Below are positions 8,775 to 19,210 of a stretch of 56,795 nucleotides of DNA, piece after piece (within the stretch, counting starts at the first letter, position 1; each line of letters begins with the position of its first letter). The notes below the pieces were generated by a model, which had not been told where the DNA came from, did no database searches, and saw only the letters and a list, made by a program, of their open reading frames with translations. The position numbers and the translations under genes were made by a program. The DNA is from Mesorhizobium sp. LSHC420B00 (GTDB taxonomy: Bacteria > Pseudomonadota > Alphaproteobacteria > Rhizobiales > Rhizobiaceae): positions 77,196 to 133,990 of the forward strand of contig NZ_AYVY01000011.1 in NCBI RefSeq assembly GCF_000503055.1, given 5' to 3'.

Positions 8775-10118
8775 TCACGTCCTTCCAGAAAAACGGTCCG
8801 CCCACCATGGGGCCGGATCGACGGGTTTTCCATCCTTGCGGAACTCGACATAGAGCTCCGGCGTGGCATTTCCATTCTTCGATGCCGAGGTGCTCGCCAC
8901 CCGGGCCTCTCCCATCGCGCCGACCGGCTCACCTGCGAGCACCGACTGGCCAGACGCGACGCTGATTCTGCTCATCCCCGCTAGGACGACATGATAGCCG
9001 TCACCCGCATTCAGGATCAAGAGTTGACCGTAAGAGCGGAAAGGCCCCGCATAAAGCACGTTTCCATCCGCCGGCGCTGTGACGATGGCTCCCGATTGTG
9101 TCGCAACCATGTCACCGAGCATCACCGCGCCGTTACCGTCGTTGGCCCCGAAGCGCCGCTTGATCCTGCCGGTGACCGGCAGCGCGATCTGCCCTTGAAG
9201 CGCGGAAAACGGCGCAGCAGCGGTGAGCCTGTTGCTCTCCGGCACCGGCAGCGAGGCCAGTTCCGTTGGCGCCGGGGCCGATGCCGGGCCCTTGTCGGCG
9301 TCCACCGTCTTTTGCTCGGCTGCCTTGGCCGCATCCGCCGCCTTGCGGGCCCTGTCGGCCTCGAGCGATGCGATCAGCTCTTTCAGGCTGCCGGCCTTGG
9401 CCGCCAGCGTCGCGGACCGTTGCTTTTCGGCGGCCAGCGCGGTTTGCGTATCGGCGGCGAGCTTCTGCTTGGCTTCGAGCAGCATGCCGAGCCGCCTTTT
9501 TTCCGCCGCCTGCTCGCCGACCGCTGCCGTCAGCCGCGCCCGCTCGGCCTCGATCGAGGCCGTCACCCGCGACTGCTCTTTGAGATCGGCCAGCAACATG
9601 TCGGTCTGCTGGCGCAGTTCCGGCACCACGGCACCGAGCAGGATGGCGCTGCGCACCGACGACAATGCGTCCTCCGGCTTGACCAGGATCGCCGGCGGCG
9701 GATTGAGCCCCATGCGCTGCAGCGCGCCGAGCACTTCGGCCAGAACGTCACGTCTGGCGGCCAGTGAGGCGCGTATCTTCTGCTCCTGCGCCTTCAGCCC
9801 TTCCAGCTTGCCGCCAATGTCCTCGATGTCCTGGCCGAGCTTCTGCTCGGTCATCGCCGACTGGATCAGTGCCGCGGTGATCGAGGCATGGTCCTTCTTG
9901 ACCGCCGCTATGTCGGCGGCGAGCTTGGCCAGCCGCTCGGACGACAGCGTGATCTCTTTCGATACCTTTTCGTATTCGGCGCGGCTCTGGTCCGGGTCCG
10001 GCGCCAGGTCGAGCGTGTTCTCAGCCCGCGCGATCCCGAGCGAAACCACGATCACCGCCGCTGCGATGCCGTAGCGCACGCGCCAGGAGCCCGTTCGTGA
10101 TTTCCAGTCTTCAGACAT
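8775..10118 (-). CDS. murein hydrolase activator, EnvC family
   Basis: A 447-residue periplasmic protein. An N-terminal membrane segment or signal (about 15-32) is followed by a long Ala/Lys/Glu/Leu coiled coil (about 45-270), a Pro/Ala linker, and a C-terminal LytM (M23) domain (about 320-440). The zinc and catalytic positions of active M23 enzymes are lost: the region around RFGANDGNGAV lacks the first His and Asp, and the usual HxH strand reads LYVEFRK. It is therefore a non-catalytic activator of amidases, as EnvC is. It is the first gene of the tight envC-ctpA pair. Confidence 0.9.
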   Translation of the reverse strand: MSEDWKSRTGSWRVRYGIAAAVIVVSLGIARAENTLDLAPDPDQSRAEYEKVSKEITLSSERLAKLAADIAAVKKDHASITAALIQSAMTEQKLGQDIEDIGGKLEGLKAQEQKIRASLAARRDVLAEVLGALQRMGLNPPPAILVKPEDALSSVRSAILLGAVVPELRQQTDMLLADLKEQSRVTASIEAERARLTAAVGEQAAEKRRLGMLLEAKQKLAADTQTALAAEKQRSATLAAKAGSLKELIASLEADRARKAADAAKAAEQKTVDADKGPASAPAPTELASLPVPESNRLTAAAPFSALQGQIALPVTGRIKRRFGANDGNGAVMLGDMVATQSGAIVTAPADGNVLYAGPFRSYGQLLILNAGDGYHVVLAGMSRISVASGQSVLAGEPVGAMGEARVASTSASKNGNATPELYVEFRKDGKPVDPAPWWADRFSGRT

Positions 10119-10269
10119 TGAAGCCCAACTCTATGCGCGGCTTCGTTAACGAACCATCAACCATGTTCGAGCCCGGCCGCCATCCGCAAACCCCTATGAG
10201 CCCAAACTGTCGATGAGCATTGGGGCAGAAATCCGGGCGGCTGGCGTCAATTCGCTGATCGAACCGGCT

Positions 10270-10752
10270 TCATGAACGATGGTAGGGGTGGCCGGAAAGG
10301 ATCGTGGCCGCCCTGTAAAGCTGCTCGCCCAGCATGACGCGGACCAGCTGATGCGGCCAGGTCAGAGCGCCGAGCGACACCGTCAGATCAGCCAAGTCAC
10401 GCAGCGACTGGTCATGGCCGTCGGCGCCGCCAATGGCGATCACCAGCGCCTTGCGCCCGCCATCGCGCAGCAAGCTTATGCGGCCGGCGAAATCCTCGGA
10501 GGAAAGGTTCTTGCCGCGCTCATCCAGCAGCATCAGCGCCGTGCCCGGTTGCAAGTGCGTCTGCAGCTTCTGGCCTTCCTCGCGCCGGCGCTCATTGGCC
10601 GTCTGCGCGCGGCCTTCGGCAATCTCGGCGATCCCGGCGAATTCGAGGCCTACCGCAGGGCCGCTCTTGGCGAAACGCTCGAAATAGCGGTCGGCCAACT
10701 GCTTCTCGGGGCCGGCTTTCATTCGGCCCACGGCATGAACGGTAATCTTCAT
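10270..10752 (-). CDS. rlmH: 23S rRNA (pseudouridine-1915-N3)-methyltransferase
   Basis: A 160-residue SPOUT methyltransferase that N3-methylates pseudouridine 1915 of 23S rRNA on the 70S ribosome. The start KITVHAVGRMKAGPE, the SAM-site stretch AIGGADGHD and the C-terminal trefoil-knot sequence RVMLGEQLYRAATILSGHPYH are typical of RlmH. The start at 10752 gives the family length; an upstream in-frame extension of 14 codons is not supported. It follows rsfS after 61 bp, the conserved ribosome-related order. Confidence 0.93.
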   Translation of the reverse strand: MKITVHAVGRMKAGPEKQLADRYFERFAKSGPAVGLEFAGIAEIAEGRAQTANERRREEGQKLQTHLQPGTALMLLDERGKNLSSEDFAGRISLLRDGGRKALVIAIGGADGHDQSLRDLADLTVSLGALTWPHQLVRVMLGEQLYRAATILSGHPYHRS

Positions 10753-10813
10753 CCCTGCCTCGGAGAGCCGCTGATGCGTGTCGCACAACGACATGCATCA
10801 AGACGAATACGGC

Positions 10814-11278
10814 TCAGTGGAGGGTCTCTTCCTCAAGATCCGGCGCCTGCCACATCTTTTCGAGATTGTAGAAGTCGCGGACCTCGGGACGGAAGACATG
10901 GACGATGATGTCGCCCGAATCGATCAGGACCCAGTCGGCGCCAGCCAGCCCCTCGACGCGCGCCGTGCCGAGCCCGGCATCCTTGAGCGCCTTGAGGAGA
11001 TGATCGGCGACAGCCGAGACATGACGGTGCGATCGGCCCGACGCGACGACCATGTAGTCGCCGAGGCTCGATTTCCCCTGAATGTCGATTGAGACGATGT
11101 TTTCGGCCTTGGAGTCTTCCAGACTGGCAAGGACTGTCTTGATGGCGCGGGACACGGCGTCGTTTACGCTGATCCCGGCCGGCGAAGGCACGATGTCGGC
11201 CTTCTTCCGCAGTGCTGTTCTCAGTGTATTTCCTTTCGCAGCAAGAACAACCAAATCACCTTTCAAATCAGGTGACAC
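10814..11278 (-). CDS. rsfS: ribosomal silencing factor
   Basis: RsfS binds L14 on the 50S subunit and blocks subunit joining in poor growth conditions. The core domain is present from about residue 38 (SVNDAVSRAIKTVLASLED) through SSLGDYMVVASGRSHRHVSAVAD, WVLIDSGDIIVHVF and the closing RDFYNLEKMW. The start is uncertain: GTG at 11278 gives 154 residues, with about 35 N-terminal residues outside the conserved domain, so a downstream alternative start is possible. In many relatives rsfS directly follows nadD; here two unrelated genes lie between them. Confidence 0.88.
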   Translation of the reverse strand: MSPDLKGDLVVLAAKGNTLRTALRKKADIVPSPAGISVNDAVSRAIKTVLASLEDSKAENIVSIDIQGKSSLGDYMVVASGRSHRHVSAVADHLLKALKDAGLGTARVEGLAGADWVLIDSGDIIVHVFRPEVRDFYNLEKMWQAPDLEEETLH

Positions 11279-11431
11279 TGCTTAGATAGGCAGAGTTAGG
11301 TTGCAGTTTCAAGACACCGCTCGCAAGCAGACGCCCGGTAACGGCCGAATATGCGGCTTTTCCGGGCCAGAAATTCGGAACCGCCTCGCCCCGCAGCGGT
11401 TATCGGCTCATCCACGAACCGGAATCCCGAC

Positions 11432-12289
11432 ATGCCGATCGATCCTCAGAACGCCCTCCTCACCGTGCAATCCGGCCTGGCGCAACTCAGCACGCTGATC
11501 GTCTCCTACTCACTTTCGGCGGTCGGCGCCGTCATCCTGCTGGTCATCGGCTACATCGTCGCCGGCCTCGCCGAGCGTTCGATCTATGCCGGCCTCGGCC
11601 ACGTTCACGGCTTCGACGAAACGCTCCGCCATTTCTTCTCGCAGGTCGTCCGCTACGCCATCCTCGGGCTTGTCGTGATCATGGTTCTCGGCCAGTTCGG
11701 CGTGCAGACGGCTTCGATCATTGCCGCCATCGGTGCCGCCGGCCTGGCCATCGGTCTGGCGCTGCAAGGCACGCTGCAGAACATTGCCGCTGGCATCATG
11801 CTGCTGGCGCTGCGGCCGTTCCGCATCGGCGAATATGTCGAGGTCGGCGCCATATCCGGTACCGTCGAGGAGATCGGGCTGTTTGCAACAACGCTGAGGA
11901 CGGTCGAAGGTGTATACGTGCTTGCACCTAACTCGACCCTGTGGAACCAGCCGGTCCGCAATTTCACCCGCAATGGTGTGCGCCGCGGCGACATCACGCT
12001 CAGCATCGGCTCGTGGAACGACATCGATTTCGCGCAAAAGACCATGCTCGGTGTCGCCGCCGCCGACCGGCGCGTCAGGCGGCAGCCGGCGCCGATCGCC
12101 TTTGTCGCGACTGTCGGGGACAGCACCGTCGCCATCACCTTGCGCTACTGGACGGCGGCTGCCGATTTCTTCGCCGCCCAGATCGACCTCACCAAGAGTG
12201 TCAAGCAGGCGTTCGATGCCGAAGGCCTTTCAATTCCGGCGCCGGCGCCGCAAGCGCCGCAGCCGGAGGCCTCAGCCACGCAGCAATAG
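11432..12289 (+). CDS. MscS-family mechanosensitive channel
   Basis: A 285-residue inner-membrane protein of minimal MscS architecture. There are three membrane segments (about 27-47, 66-90, 94-125). The third is the Ala/Gly-rich pore helix (SIIAAIGAAGLAIGLALQG), followed by the beta domain (LRPFRIGEYVEVGAISGTVEEIGLF, NSTLWNQPVRNFTRN). It would open under membrane tension and release solutes on osmotic downshock. It diverges from rsfS across 153 bp and converges with the MFS gene, with 29 bp between stops. The tail is Pro/Ala/Gln-rich. Confidence 0.9.
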   Translation: MPIDPQNALLTVQSGLAQLSTLIVSYSLSAVGAVILLVIGYIVAGLAERSIYAGLGHVHGFDETLRHFFSQVVRYAILGLVVIMVLGQFGVQTASIIAAIGAAGLAIGLALQGTLQNIAAGIMLLALRPFRIGEYVEVGAISGTVEEIGLFATTLRTVEGVYVLAPNSTLWNQPVRNFTRNGVRRGDITLSIGSWNDIDFAQKTMLGVAAADRRVRRQPAPIAFVATVGDSTVAITLRYWTAAADFFAAQIDLTKSVKQAFDAEGLSIPAPAPQAPQPEASATQQ

Positions 12290-12318
12290 AGCATTTGAAG
12301 CCAGCCCGCAGATGGCCC

Positions 12319-13608
12319 TCAAAGCTCTCCGCGCCCGCGCTGATCTTCGGGCGCGAAGGCGAGATCGACAGGCAACGGCGCCTGCGCCGTCATCGGCGCG
12401 AAACTGCCGGTCTCGGTGGCGGGCACGGGCCGCACCATGCCGACGCGCCAGAGAACGAACAAGCAGTAGGCGGCGGCAATGACGATTGCCACATAGATGA
12501 AGGCCTGCGTGCCATAGATGGCGGAAAGCCCGGTCACAATGCCGGGCACGACGAAGCCGGACAGCGACCAGGCAAACAAGAGCGAGCTCGACAGCGCCAC
12601 CATGTCGTCCTTGCCGGCGCGGTCGCCAGCATGGGCGCTGGCCAGCGAATAGATCGATTCCGAGGCGCCGTCCCAGACCACGTAGATGACGAGCAGCGTC
12701 GCCAGAGCGCCACCGTCGAAACCCAGTGCAAACAGGCCCGCCGCGGCGGCAAGCGCCGACGCCGCGATCAGCACAAAGCGCCGGTCGGTGCGGTCGGAAA
12801 TCCAGCCGAGGGGAATCTGCAGGATCAGCGTGCCGACCGGCATTGCCGAAAGCAGCAAGGCGACGTCGGCCTGACTGTAGCCTCTGGCGGTGGCATGGAT
12901 TGGCGCAAAACCCGAAATCGTCATCGACAGGCCGCCGACGGCAAGCATGCCGGCAACGCCGACCGGCGAGATTCGCCAGGCGCGGCCGAGCGCCACCGAC
13001 GCCGCTTGCGGGGCCGGTGGCTGCGCGAGCCGCGTCAGCCCGACGGGAAGGATCGACAGCGCGGTGAAGGCAATGCCGATCAGCGGCGCATCGGCCGCGC
13101 GGATATCGATCAACGCCAGCGTCGAATAGCCGACGCCGAGTCCGGCGACATAGGCAACGTAGAAGATAGCCATGACCCGGCCGCGGATGGCGTTTGCGAC
13201 GACATCGTTCAGCCAGCTCTGCGCGACAATGAACAGGCCGCATATGGCAAAGCCGTAGAGCGCCCGTGCAGCGATCCATGGCAATGGGTGCGGCCCGGCG
13301 CCGACCGCGGCGTTGGACAGCACGATCAGCGCCGACAGTACCATGAACACGCGGGCATGGCCGACACGCCGCACCAGCGGCCCGGTCAGGATGCAGCCAG
13401 CGAGGCCGCCAGCCGAAAGGCCGGTGACGATCAGCCCCGCCCAAGTCGGATCGAAGCCCTCGGCGCCGAGCCGGACTGGGATATAGGCGAACATGAGCCC
13501 ATTGCCGACGGCGATCAGCGCCATCGACAAGAGGATGCTGGCAATGGCGATCGAGGGCGCCGGCTGCCCTAGACCGTTCTTGTCCTGGTCGCGCTCGAGA
13601 ATCGTCAT
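12319..13608 (-). CDS. MFS transporter (putative efflux)
   Basis: A 429-residue protein with about twelve hydrophobic segments. It carries MFS features such as GLAGCILTGPLVRRVGHARVF between helices 2 and 3, and a paired ISDRTDRRF loop after the central cytoplasmic region. The substrate cannot be read from sequence; the general pattern is that of YcaD/MFS-1 type drug or metabolite exporters. It lies 72 bp after nadD on the same strand, may be read through from the proline operon, and is not part of the usual nadD neighbourhood. Confidence 0.82.
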   Translation of the reverse strand: MTILERDQDKNGLGQPAPSIAIASILLSMALIAVGNGLMFAYIPVRLGAEGFDPTWAGLIVTGLSAGGLAGCILTGPLVRRVGHARVFMVLSALIVLSNAAVGAGPHPLPWIAARALYGFAICGLFIVAQSWLNDVVANAIRGRVMAIFYVAYVAGLGVGYSTLALIDIRAADAPLIGIAFTALSILPVGLTRLAQPPAPQAASVALGRAWRISPVGVAGMLAVGGLSMTISGFAPIHATARGYSQADVALLLSAMPVGTLILQIPLGWISDRTDRRFVLIAASALAAAAGLFALGFDGGALATLLVIYVVWDGASESIYSLASAHAGDRAGKDDMVALSSSLLFAWSLSGFVVPGIVTGLSAIYGTQAFIYVAIVIAAAYCLFVLWRVGMVRPVPATETGSFAPMTAQAPLPVDLAFAPEDQRGRGEL

Positions 13609-13680
13609 GACCGAGGATCGCCCATCAAGCAGGTCAAGGCAGCGGCAAATGCGACATGGCTGGACTTGCCTTCCGCCCGC

Positions 13681-14313
13681 TCAGCCCTTTGCCACATTGC
13701 GGATCGCGCTCGACGACAGCGACGAACGCGGGCCGTGGATGAAGGTCCAGGCCGGCGCGTTCATGCGGGCGAGCCGCGGTGCGTCGCCTTCGTCGACGCG
13801 GGCATAGTCGAAAGTCTTGGCGACCACGGACGACAGGAACGACAGCGTCGCACCTGGCCGGTCGACCACCGCGATCGGGAACGTCATCACGATACGGCGC
13901 CAGCGCTGCCAGCGGTGGAAGTCGCGAAGCGAATCGGCCCCCATGATCCAGACGAAATCGACGCCGGGGTTACGCGCCTTGACCAACGCCAGCGTGTCGG
14001 CGGTGAAGCGGACGTGGTGGGCCGCCTCGAAGGCGGTGACCTTGATCTTCGGGTTCTTGGCGATCTTTTCAGACAGCTGCAGCCGCTCGGCCAGCGGCGC
14101 AAGTTCACCAGCGTTCTTGAGCGGATTGCCGGGCGTCACCATCCACCACAGCTGGTCGAGAGCAAGGCGTCTGAGTGCGATCTCGGCGACCAGCGCATGC
14201 CCGGCGTGCGGCGGATTGAACGAACCGCCAAACAGCCCGACCGCCACGCCTTTCCCGGCATGCGGCATCTTGAGGTAACGGGAGGATATGGCATGTTCGG
14301 ACAAGGCAAGCAT
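13681..14313 (-). CDS. nadD: nicotinate-nucleotide adenylyltransferase
   Basis: NadD transfers AMP from ATP to nicotinate mononucleotide, a late step in NAD synthesis. It has 210 residues from the first ATG. The nucleotidyltransferase signature GLFGGSFNPPHAGH lies at about residues 27-40, with WIMGADSLRDFHRW central and a C-terminal SSSAIR motif. The first 20 residues precede the conserved fold, so MPHAGKG at 14268 is an alternative start. It lies downstream of proA, separated by 204 bp that are almost filled by a RIME-like repeat. Confidence 0.92.
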   Translation of the reverse strand: MLALSEHAISSRYLKMPHAGKGVAVGLFGGSFNPPHAGHALVAEIALRRLALDQLWWMVTPGNPLKNAGELAPLAERLQLSEKIAKNPKIKVTAFEAAHHVRFTADTLALVKARNPGVDFVWIMGADSLRDFHRWQRWRRIVMTFPIAVVDRPGATLSFLSSVVAKTFDYARVDEGDAPRLARMNAPAWTFIHGPRSSLSSSAIRNVAKG

Positions 14314-14321
14314 GCGTCAGG

Positions 14322-14479
14322 CACCCCCCTCTGCCCTGCCGGGCATCTCCCCCTCAAGGGGGGAGATTGTCAGCTTCAATGACAGCTTGAATTCTGCCCG
14401 CCCGGCAATTGGCGAAATCGCGAACGAGAGCTGATCTCCCCCCTTGAGGGGGAGATGTCCGGCAGGACAGAGGGGGGTG
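14322..14479. repeat. RIME-like palindromic repeat, copy 2 (158 bp)
   Basis: Same length and end structure as the repeat at 1803-1960: CACCCCCCTCTGCCCTGCCG at the left end and the near-complement ending AGAGGGGGGTG at the right, with an internal GGGGGAGA and TCTCCCCC pair in each arm. The central part differs between the two copies while the arms are conserved, as expected when base pairing is under selection. It lies inside the obgE-proB-proA-nadD transcription unit, between proA and nadD, so it would be copied into RNA and fold. Confidence 0.9.
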
Positions 14480-14517
14480 GCTGGGCGCAAGGCTTCAGGT
14501 TCTTTGAACACAAAGCT

Positions 14518-15804
14518 TCAAGGCCTCACCTGTCCCGACCCGCGTACACGATATTTGAACGACGTCAGTTGCTCGACGCCGACCGGTCCGCGGGCATGCA
14601 TCTTGCCGGTGGCGATGCCGATTTCGGCGCCCATGCCGAATTCGCCGCCATCGGCAAACTGGGTCGAGGCGTTGTGCAGAAGGATCGCCGAATCGACCTC
14701 GTTGAAGAACCGGTCGACCGCTGTGGCGTCCTCGGCGACGATCGCCTCGGTGTGATGCGAGGAGAACGTCTCGATATGCTCGATCGCGCCGCCAATGCCG
14801 TCGACCAGCTTCACAGCGATGATCGCGTCGAGATATTCGGTCACCCAGTCTGCATCGGTCGCGGGCTGGGCATCGGCATAAAGCCTCAGCACCTCGGCAT
14901 CGGCATGGATCTCGCATCCTGCCGCCCGTAGGGCCTCGAGGATCGGCACCAGGTGCGTGACGGCGACGGCACGGTCGACCAGCAGCGTCTCGGCAGCGCC
15001 GCACACCCCGGTGCGCCGCATCTTGGCATTGACCGCGATCTTGACCGCCATGTCGAGATCAGCCGATCGGTCGATATAGAGATGGCAGATGCCCTCGAGA
15101 TGGGCGAAGACCGGCACCCGCGCCTCCTTCTGCACACGCTCGACCAGGCTGCGGCCGCCGCGCGGAATGATGACCTCGAGATTGCCGGAAAGCCCTTTCA
15201 GCATTTCGCCGACGGCGGCGCGATCGGTGGTAGGCACCAATTGTATGGCATCCTCCGGCAGCCCGGCTGCCTTCAGCCCCTCGACCAGGCAGGCATGGAT
15301 CGCGGCGGAAGAATTCGCTGAATCCGAGCCGCCGCGCAGGATCACCGGATTGCCCGCCTTGAGGCAGAGCGCACCGGCATCGGCGGTCACGTTCGGCCGG
15401 CTCTCATAGATGACGCCGATGACGCCTAGCGGCGTGCGCACCCGTTCGATGTGCAACCCGTTCGGCCGGTCCCATCCAGCAATGATTTCGCCGATTGGGT
15501 CGCGCAACTCGGCGATCTCGCTGATGCCGTCTGCCATGGCGCGGATGCGGACGGGATCGAGCTTCAGCCGATCCATCGACGCTGCCGATAGGCCAGCCTC
15601 CTCGCCATTTCTGATGTCGATTGCGTTGGGGTCGAGGATATCCTGCTCATGCCGAAGGATCGCCTGAGCCATGCCGACCAGCGCCTTGTGCTTGCGCTCG
15701 GCCGCTGCGATGGCCAGCGGTCGGGCCGCGGCATGCGCGCGGCGGCCGATATCGGCCATCAGCGCGACGGTGTCATCCCGGGATTTTTCATGCAGCGTCA
15801 GCAT
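14518..15804 (-). CDS. proA: gamma-glutamyl phosphate reductase
   Basis: A 428-residue NADPH enzyme that reduces gamma-glutamyl phosphate to glutamate semialdehyde, the second step of proline synthesis. It is an ALDH-fold protein. The catalytic Cys lies in [16 protein letters not shown], and the signature [22 protein letters not shown] is in the first half. The C-terminus [30 protein letters not shown] is diagnostic. It starts 13 bp after proB, so proB and proA are cotranscribed. Confidence 0.96.
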   Translation of the reverse strand: MLTLHEKSRDDTVALMADIGRRAHAAARPLAIAAAERKHKALVGMAQAILRHEQDILDPNAIDIRNGEEAGLSAASMDRLKLDPVRIRAMADGISEIAELRDPIGEIIAGWDRPNGLHIERVRTPLGVIGVIYESRPNVTADAGALCLKAGNPVILRGGSDSANSSAAIHACLVEGLKAAGLPEDAIQLVPTTDRAAVGEMLKGLSGNLEVIIPRGGRSLVERVQKEARVPVFAHLEGICHLYIDRSADLDMAVKIAVNAKMRRTGVCGAAETLLVDRAVAVTHLVPILEALRAAGCEIHADAEVLRLYADAQPATDADWVTEYLDAIIAVKLVDGIGGAIEHIETFSSHHTEAIVAEDATAVDRFFNEVDSAILLHNASTQFADGGEFGMGAEIGIATGKMHARGPVGVEQLTSFKYRVRGSGQVRP

Positions 15805-15817
15805 GGCTCATCCTCCG

Positions 15818-16972
15818 CTATGTAACCTGGTCACCGACTACTTGCTCACCACCGGCATGGCTCACCACAAGGTCGTCGCGGTGGATCATCGCCGAACGCG
15901 CCTCGTAGCCGAGCACGGTTTCGATCTCGGTCGTCTTCAGCCCAGCGATCCTTACGGCATCGGCGGCATCATAGGCAACCAGCCCGCGCGCTATCTCGCG
16001 GCCCTCGGGCGACAGGATCGCCACCGTGTCGCCACGCGCAAAATTGCCGCTGACCAATTTGACGCCGGCCGGCAGCAGCGACTTGCCGGAGAGCAGCGCG
16101 CCGATGGCGCCGGCATCGACGGTCAGCCGGCCAGCCGGTTCGAGCTGCCCGGCGATCCAGGTCTTGTAACCTTTGACCGGGCTGCTGCTCGGCCGGAAGA
16201 AGGTGGCGCGCTCGCCGCGCTCGATTGCCAGCAGCGGCGACAGCCGCGTGCCTGATGTGATGATCATGGCGGTGCCGGCGGCGGTTGCAATCTTGCCGGC
16301 ATCGAGCTTGGTGCGCATGCCGCCGCGCGACAATTCCGAAGCGGCGGCACCCGCCATCGCCTCGATGTCGGGGGTGATGCGGTCGACGATCGGAATGAAC
16401 CGAGCGTGCGGGTCACGCGCAGGCGGTGCCGTGTAGAGCCCGTCAATGTCGGAGAGCAGCACCAAAAGGTCGGCGCCCATCATGGTGGCGACGCGCGCCG
16501 CCAGCCGGTCGTTATCGCCATAACGGATTTCGGAGGTGGCCACCGTATCGTTCTCGTTGATGACCGGCACCGCCTTCATCTTGAGCAGCGTCGAGATCGT
16601 CGCCCGCGCGTTGAGATAACGGCGGCGCTCTTCCGTGTCGCCGAGCGTCAACAGGATCTGGCCCGATTTCAAACCATTCTTGCCGAGCGCATCCGACCAG
16701 GCGCCGGCCAAGGCGATCTGCCCGACGGCGGCCGCCGCCTGGCTCTCCTCGAGCTTCAGCGCCCGCTTGCCGAGGCCGAGGATGGTGCGGCCAAGTGCAA
16801 TCGCACCGGAAGACACAACGAGAATTTCGGCGCCGCCATTGGCCAGCACGGCGATGTCGTCGGCAAGCGAGGCCAGCCAGTCGCGCTTCAGGCCCGTCGT
16901 GCGGTCGACAAGCAGCGCCGAGCCGATCTTGACGGCAATGCGCCGATAATTTTTCAGCGATTGCGCGGCCAT
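15818..16972 (-). CDS. proB: glutamate 5-kinase
   Basis: ProB phosphorylates glutamate at the gamma-carboxyl, the committed and proline-inhibited step of proline synthesis. The 384 residues hold an amino-acid-kinase domain ([10 protein letters not shown] near the start, [45 protein letters not shown]) and a C-terminal PUA domain (about 290-375), the full-length E. coli-like form. It begins two bases after the obgE stop and ends 13 bp before proA. Confidence 0.95.
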   Translation of the reverse strand: MAAQSLKNYRRIAVKIGSALLVDRTTGLKRDWLASLADDIAVLANGGAEILVVSSGAIALGRTILGLGKRALKLEESQAAAAVGQIALAGAWSDALGKNGLKSGQILLTLGDTEERRRYLNARATISTLLKMKAVPVINENDTVATSEIRYGDNDRLAARVATMMGADLLVLLSDIDGLYTAPPARDPHARFIPIVDRITPDIEAMAGAAASELSRGGMRTKLDAGKIATAAGTAMIITSGTRLSPLLAIERGERATFFRPSSSPVKGYKTWIAGQLEPAGRLTVDAGAIGALLSGKSLLPAGVKLVSGNFARGDTVAILSPEGREIARGLVAYDAADAVRIAGLKTTEIETVLGYEARSAMIHRDDLVVSHAGGEQVVGDQVT

Positions 16973-16974
16973 GG

Positions 16975-18024
<1,050 letters not shown>

Positions 18025-18177
18025 CTATTGGCTTTGCGGGATTGCTCTAAAGCAAGGCGGGTCGAAGGGCGAGGGCCGTTTTTGCTACTGTAACGTCGCG
18101 CGTATCTCTGGACGCGTAGCATTTGGTTGACCCTTGCCGAAAATCGATCTTCGGCTTTCCAAGCGCGAGATGTCGGA

Positions 18178-19038
18178 ATGAAGCTGGTAACTTACAATAT
18201 CCACTACGGCATCGGCCTCGACGGCCGCTATGATGTCGGTCGCATCGCCGATGCGGTGCGCGGCGCCGACGTGATCGCGCTGCAGGAGGTCACCCGCGCC
18301 AACCCGAAGAATGGCGGCCGCGACATGGTGGCCGAGTTCGGCGAGGCGCTGCCCGACTATTTTGCCGTCTACGGCAGCAATTTCGAAGCCGACGCCGGAT
18401 CGCGCCTGGAGAACGGCCGCGCCATCACGACCACCTTCCAGCTCGGCAACATGGTGCTGTCGAGAACGCCGATCCATCTGTCGCGCAATCTCCTTTTGCC
18501 GCGCAGCCGCAGTTTCGAGGCGATGAACTTCCAGCGCGGCGCGCTGGAGGCGCTGATCGAAACGCCGCTTGGCTTCGTCCGCTTCTATTCCACTCATCTC
18601 GACCATCGCAGCCCGGTCGAACGCCTGAGCCAGATCCGCTTTCTGCGCGAACGCCTGTTGAACTACCCGCTCGAGGGCGGTGGGCTCTCCGGCGTCGCCG
18701 AGATCGGCTTACCGGACTTGCCTTGTCCCGAAGCCTTCGTCGTCATCAACATGCTCGCCGGATCGCCGGAACACGTCGAACTCGCCGGCCAGCCTGACCA
18801 TGAATTCGGCATGCCGGTGACCGCCGACCTCGCCGTCGATGCCGCCGCGCGCCTCGGCGCGGCCGGCGCCGATCTCGTCACCTGGGTCGACCCCAAGCGG
18901 CCGGGCGATGCCAGCCGCCACAAGCGCATCGACTATATCTTCACCAGCGCCTCGCTTACCAAATCGCTGAGGCGCCTGTGGGTCGACCGGCAAGCGGCCG
19001 GTTCGGATCACTTGCCGGTCTGGGTCGAGATGGCGTGA
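18178..19038 (+). CDS. endonuclease/exonuclease/phosphatase family protein
   Basis: A 286-residue metal-dependent phosphodiesterase-fold protein with no signal peptide, so probably cytosolic. It has the EEP motifs in order: TYNIHYG at residues 4-10, the metal-binding glutamate in ALQEV, FYSTHLDHRS in the middle, and SDHLPVWVEM at the C-terminus. The substrate, nucleic acid, phospholipid or another phosphodiester, cannot be decided. ATG at 18178 is chosen because the fold starts right there. It diverges from obgE across 171 bp. Confidence 0.85.
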   Translation: MKLVTYNIHYGIGLDGRYDVGRIADAVRGADVIALQEVTRANPKNGGRDMVAEFGEALPDYFAVYGSNFEADAGSRLENGRAITTTFQLGNMVLSRTPIHLSRNLLLPRSRSFEAMNFQRGALEALIETPLGFVRFYSTHLDHRSPVERLSQIRFLRERLLNYPLEGGGLSGVAEIGLPDLPCPEAFVVINMLAGSPEHVELAGQPDHEFGMPVTADLAVDAAARLGAAGADLVTWVDPKRPGDASRHKRIDYIFTSASLTKSLRRLWVDRQAAGSDHLPVWVEMA

Positions 19039-19107
19039 CGTCAACGTTGGCCCGCAATCTTTGGCGCCGAGGTGTGTCGAGATTCAGGTCAGGCCGTGCC
19101 GAGAGTG

Positions 19108-19173
19108 GTGGCTTCCGAGAACCGGAGCGGAGCGTACTTAAAGTACGCGAGCACCGGAAGCGCAGGAAGCCGC
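19108..19173. repeat. nested palindromic element
   Basis: A perfect core palindrome GCGTACTT-A-AAGTACGC at 19132-19148 is flanked by a second near-perfect pair, GTGGCTTCC at 19108-19116 and GGAAGCCGC at 19165-19173. The element lies between the stops of two convergent genes and resembles a REP-like intergenic element. I found no second copy in the window. Confidence 0.55.
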
Positions 19174-19210
19174 CATTCGCAGGCCGGCATCACCTGAATA
19201 TCGACATGCC

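Noticed and set aside
6564..8984. An 800-codon plus-strand frame opposite ctpA and the deacetylase gene
   Set aside because: Same cause: it covers two clear minus-strand genes and their gap, and has no domain.
8775..10118. Active M23 endopeptidase
   Set aside because: The zinc-binding His and Asp and the HxH strand are missing, so an EnvC-type activator role is the better reading.
11941..13572. A long plus-strand frame overlapping mscS and antisense to the MFS gene
   Set aside because: It overlaps two well-supported genes in other frames and reads as low-complexity Arg/Gly/Gln sequence.
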